Source: Chondrosia reniformis (Eukaryota; Porifera; Demospongiae; Chondrillida; Chondrillidae). From it: a DNA stretch of 64,000 nt. The notes beneath the pieces are model-generated. The model saw nothing but the letters and a program-made list of their open reading frames with translations, did not search any database and was not told the origin of the DNA. Of this stretch, positions 60,996 to 64,000 are shown in pieces. Position numbers and translations under genes: made by a program. Within the stretch, counting starts at the first letter, position 1; each line of letters begins with the position of its first letter. The stretch is from NCBI GenBank assembly GCA_947172415.1, contig OX359201.1, positions 3,162,001 to 3,226,000 of the forward strand, written 5' to 3'.

Positions 60996-61721
60996 GTGTG
61001 GCTTTCTGAGGGGAGACTCAGACCTCAAACTGAGGCTCTGATTCTCGCAGCCCAAGATGATGTGCTGCACACTAGGTGGTACCAAAATAGGATTCTGAAG
61101 AATTCTAGCCTCCTAATGTGCAGAGAATGTGGCAAGGCTATGGAAACGGTCAAACACATACTAAACATGTGTGAGCCCAAGGGATTTTCTCTCTACAAAG
61201 AGAGACATGACCGGGCAATACTGATAGTGTTGTGGAGACTGTTGAAAGAATATGGATTCAAGCAGGAAGAGCCCTGGTACAAACTAGAAGCAAAACCAGT
61301 CTATGAGAATAGGGCTGTCAAAATCTTGTGGGATCCTAGTATCCCTACAGATGATGAAATGACAGAAAGAAGGCCAGACTTAGTGGTTGAGGATCGGCTA
61401 TGTAAGTCCATCTTCATTATTGAGATGTCAGTTCCTACTGACAGTAATATTAATGGAAGATGGCAAGAGAAGTTCCAAAAGTACCAGAAGCTGGCGGCTG
61501 ATATGAGGAAACAATTTAGGGGCTACCGAATTAAGGTAGTCCCGATGATAATTGGTGCTTTGGGGACAGTGGACACGCTCTTGGAAGACCTAAGTGGAAT
61601 TCCAAAGCTGTCAAAAAGTGCAATAGAAGTGATGAGAGCGATGAAGAGAACTGTTCTCTGCTCGGCTGTAAGGATATTGAGGCGACATCTATCTGTTGAG
61701 GGATTGGGGCCTGGACGATAA
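60996..61721 (+). pseudogene. R2/NeSL-like ORF C-terminus, copy 2 (zinc finger and endonuclease)
   Basis: A 241-codon open frame, the intact C-terminal part of a retrotransposon protein; the apparent Met is only the first in the truncated piece. ALILAAQDDVLHTRWYQNRI is a block found between the reverse transcriptase and the zinc finger. Then come CRECGKAMETVKHILNMC (a CCHC-like motif), RRPDLVVED and FIIEMSVPTDSN, with Asp and Glu in the positions expected for the PD-(D/E)XK-like endonuclease. The end GLGPGR is the same as in copy 1. Unlike copy 1 there is no stop from the ALILAAQ block to the natural end, so the source element may have been active recently. Upstream parts (60760-60990) are in other frames. 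Confidence 0.82.
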
Positions 61722-61928
61722 GTAGTCCTGTCCCAGTCCTTGCCTGTTGACCTCTGGAAAGTAGTGGTGGATTTGTGTATGGAGGTACTCCCTCCTATTA
61801 TGACGGTCAACTTTGGCCCGACGTGCACCTGTCTGCTGCTGCCGGAAGGAGGCAAAGCCGAGGCTTCTGGCTAAAAACCCAAAGAAAGGAAAACATAACT
61901 GACTGAGGGTTGTCCAAGGCGGATACTC

Positions 61929-61952
61929 CTTGCCTTAGTAAACTAAGGCAAG
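61929..61952 (+). other. 3' UTR stem-loop of R2/NeSL-like element, copy 2
   Basis: CTTGCCTTAG-TAAA-CTAAGGCAAG, a perfect 10-bp stem with a 4-base loop, 38 bases from the element's 3' end. Copy 1 has the same stem with loop TTCA or its complement. Conservation of the stem with change only in the loop fits an RNA structure. Confidence 0.65.
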
Positions 61953-62119
61953 AAGTAACAAGGTTCTCCATTAAGGCTTTTGTTTCTAAAGTTTAATGTC
62001 TAATCAACTCTTTTTCACAAACATGAGATCTATCCATTGCAGGACTTTTTATGTCACATGCGATTAAAAAAGGGTTGAGTAAAGACGATGATCGCCTACA
62101 CAATTTGTACAATGAGATA

Positions 62120-63040
62120 AGTTACAGTTGTAGTGCTATAAGTACAGACAACATCAGACACAGGTAGAACGCCTCTGCTATGCTACACTTGTACAACCTT
62201 AGACACACGTAGAACACTTCTGTCAGGCTACAATCATACAACTTAGATAGACTTAAACTCCTCAGCAAAGTTAGCTACACTCATAACCTTTAGACACACT
62301 TAGAACTCCTTTTCTAAGCTACACTCATACAATTCTGGACACACGTAGAACCCCTCTGCTAAGCTATACTCGAACAACTTTAGACAGACTTGGAATGCCT
62401 CTGTCAAGTTACACTCGAACAACTTTAGACACACTTAGAACGCCTCTGTCAAGTCACACTCAAACAACTTTAAACACACGTAGAACCCCTCTGCTAAGCT
62501 ACACTCGTACAACTTTAGACACGCTTAGAACCCCTCTGCTAAGCTATACACTCGAACAACTTTAGACAGACTTAGAGTGCCTCTGCTAAGCTACACTCGA
62601 ACAACCTTAGACACACTTAGAACCCCTCTGCTAAGCTATACACTCGAACAACTTCAGACAGACTTAGAACGCCCCTGTCAAGCTACACTCATACAACTTT
62701 TTAGATACACTAAGAACACCTCTTTCAAGCTACACGTATACAACTCTAGACACATGTACGTAGAACGCCTCTGCTAAGTACAACTTTAGACACACGTAGA
62801 ATGCCTCTGCTAAGCTACACTTGTACAAACTTAGACACACGAAGAACACTTCTGTCAAACTACACCCATACAACTTTAGATACACTTAGAACGCCTCTGT
62901 CAGGCTCTACTAAGCTATACTCGTACAACTGTAAACACAGGTAGAACGCCTGTGCTAAGCTACACTTGTACAACTCTCAGACATACATGGAATAGCTCTA
63001 CCAAGCTGCATTCATTCAAATTTAGACACACATAGAACGT
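62120..63040 (+). repeat. 45-bp minisatellite
   Basis: About twenty tandem units of roughly 45 bp: 'acactcgtacaactttagac' then 'acacgtagaacgcctctgct' then 'aagct'. Variants alternate between 'ctctgctaagct' and 'ctctgtcaagct'. The outer units are more diverged. The short stretch 62001-62119 before it holds nothing recognisable. No coding potential. Confidence 0.88.
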
Positions 63041-63318
63041 CTTTCTTCAAAATGTTTACAAAATCAGTCCTACGGGCTGTACAGGTAGAATTACAATAAC
63101 AACTTAGCACTGACAGAGGTTACACAGATCGTAGACATTAGAACGTCTTTCTAGACTGACATAGGCCTAGTATTACAGTATTTACCTAAATCAAAAGAGG
63201 ATTCATAGATATTGACCAAACTTACTTGTCTTTCTTCATTGCGCTTCTAACTGAAAGTACTTGGCCCCTTCGTTGGACTTCAATATGGTTATCTACTGGT
63301 ATTCCAAACGATTTTGGA
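63041..63318. other. Unassigned sequence between minisatellite and right terminus
   Basis: About 280 bp with no repeat or gene recognised. A short open frame from 63261 runs into the terminal sequence and has no family resemblance. Confidence 0.5.
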
Positions 63319-63576
63319 AGCTTAGGCGTCCTGAACATGATAGAAAAGCTTCAGCTTCAGGAAGTCCGCCATTTGCAAAAAACGATGTATTGACGTATAA
63401 ATTAGGTGTTACGATAGTTTTGTATGAACTCGTATTATACATATAACGACGTATAAAATAAGTGTTATAATAGTTGCATATTAATTCGTATTATATATAT
63501 ATATATCCGTAACATGAAGCCATACATAAATTGCGTTATGAAAACAATATAGGAGGCTGCCTATGGCAGCCCCTAA
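63319..63576 (+). mobile_element. Right terminus of the 13-kb block: GC hairpin and CTAA on the plus strand
   Basis: It reads towards the right. Words shared with 14324-14522 come first ('gcttaggcgtcctgaac', 'gatagaaaagcttc', 'cgatgtatt'). An AT-rich part with two similar segments ('cgtataaattaggtgttacg' and 'cgtataaaataagtgttata') follows, then 'taacatgaagcc' and 'aaaacaatata', as at the left end. The hairpin is GGCTGCC-TAT-GGCAGCC (63555-63571), and CTAA is at 63573-63576 with T next. It has the form of a Helitron 3' end in plus orientation, opposite to the coding Helitron. It may belong to a second, otherwise lost Helitron, or both ends may be inverted ends of one element. Confidence 0.55.
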
Positions 63577-63888
63577 TAATACCTACAACTAGTACATACA
63601 ATTAGTATATGCAACTAGTACATAAAGCTAGCACATACAAGTAGTAAATACAACTAGTACATACAACTTTTACATACAAGTAGTCATAAAACTAGAGCAT
63701 ACACATATAACTAGTGCATATAAATAGTATATATAACTAGTATATATAAATAGTACATAAAACTAGTACATACAACTAGTACATACAACCAGTACATACA
63801 ACTAGTACATACAACTAGTAGATACAACTAGTACATAACTAGTATATGCAACTAGTACAGAAAACTAGGGCAGACAACTAGTACATAT
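63577..63888 (+). repeat. 13-bp satellite array B resumes, forward orientation
   Basis: Beginning right after CTAA, units of ACTAGTACATACA type run for about 310 bp in the same orientation as 8116-48262. Confidence 0.9.
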
Positions 63889-64000
63889 GCAAGGCTATGG
63901 AAACGGTAGAGCTCCATGAGGATCTGCTGTACTTAAGAAAATTAATGATAGGATCTCGAAGCTGTCTAAATCGTAGACCAAATCCTCAGTAGCCAAGAAG
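63889..64000 (+). other. Fragment starting with a 19-base match to the R2-like zinc-finger coding sequence
   Basis: GCAAGGCTATGGAAACGGT (63889-63907) is identical to bases in copy 2 of the R2-like element that encode GKAMETV. After it the sequence departs completely; the same frame continues ELHEDLLYLRKLMIGSRS and reaches a stop near 63990. The window ends here. It may be a chimeric retrotransposon scrap whose rest lies outside. Confidence 0.35.

Larger units (their letters stand above)
60705..62000 (+). mobile_element. 5'-truncated R2/NeSL-like retrotransposon, copy 2, with 10-bp target duplication
   Basis: The element spans 60715-61990 and is flanked by exact 10-bp direct repeats GTTTAATGTC (60705-60714 and 61991-62000). 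It is a 5'-truncated insertion, the usual product of incomplete target-primed reverse transcription. The 3' end '...aaggcttttgtttctaaag' matches copy 1 at 19131. There is no poly-A tail. It inserted into the non-coding right part of the 13-kb block, so it is younger than that sequence. The two copies are closely similar from 'gagtgctcaaagcagagg' on; upstream of that they are unrelated. Confidence 0.88.

Overview
The window is a repeat-dominated stretch of an animal genome. The evidence is eukaryotic transposons of several classes (a Helitron, a pogo/Tigger transposase, at least three kinds of non-LTR retroelement), two satellite families and a candidate spliceosomal intron. No bacterial-style gene or intact host gene was recognised. 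The mix of an OTU-bearing Helitron, a retroelement with a 5' cysteine cluster followed by a GPSGMDA pre-reverse-transcriptase motif, and an R2/NeSL-like element suggests a marine invertebrate, perhaps a sponge or cnidarian. That taxonomic guess is inference.

Layout. (1) 1-8115 is a satellite of about 123 bp per unit, interrupted by two copies of one short inverted-repeat transposon. (2) 8116-20990 is a diverged satellite with a 13-bp unit (consensus ACTAGTACATACA). It carries islands: an unidentified insert (8248-8520), a dead Tigger transposon (9481-10459), a hairpin insert (14324-14522), the 5' part of a retroelement (17008-18115) and a 3' piece of an R2/NeSL-like retrotransposon (19131-20380). 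(3) About 20991-48262 is the same satellite organised into a higher-order repeat of 7.6-8.3 kb, three full units and one partial. Each full unit carries the same passengers: a 121-bp insert, a 1.27-kb inverted-repeat element and a fragment of a LINE endonuclease. (4) At about 48263 the satellite switches strand and runs reversed to 50567.

(5) 50568-63576 is a 13-kb block bounded by inverted copies of one terminal sequence of about 100 bp. Each copy ends in a GC-rich hairpin followed by CTAA. Its core is a decayed Helitron on the minus strand (52110-59071). Read 5' to 3' it has a short upstream frame with a 2A-like motif (GDVELNPGP), a 23-residue coiled-coil-like repeat, a zinc-binding and DUF6570-like region, a Helitron N-terminal and HUH Rep region, a PIF1-type helicase and a C-terminal OTU-like domain. 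Frameshifts and stops break the frame, so it is a pseudogene unless frames are rejoined by means not visible here. The block also holds a second R2/NeSL-like 3' fragment with a clear 10-bp target-site duplication (60705-62000) and minisatellites of 21 bp and 45 bp. (6) From 63577 the 13-bp satellite resumes on the plus strand.

The most interesting points are the 2A-like motif directly upstream of a Helitron protein, the inverted hairpin-CTAA ends that both run into the 13-bp satellite in the same relative orientation, the higher-order repeat with transposon passengers, and the paired R2-like 3' fragments with a conserved 3' stem. Everything rests on reading the sequence by eye; copy numbers and unit edges in the satellites are approximate.
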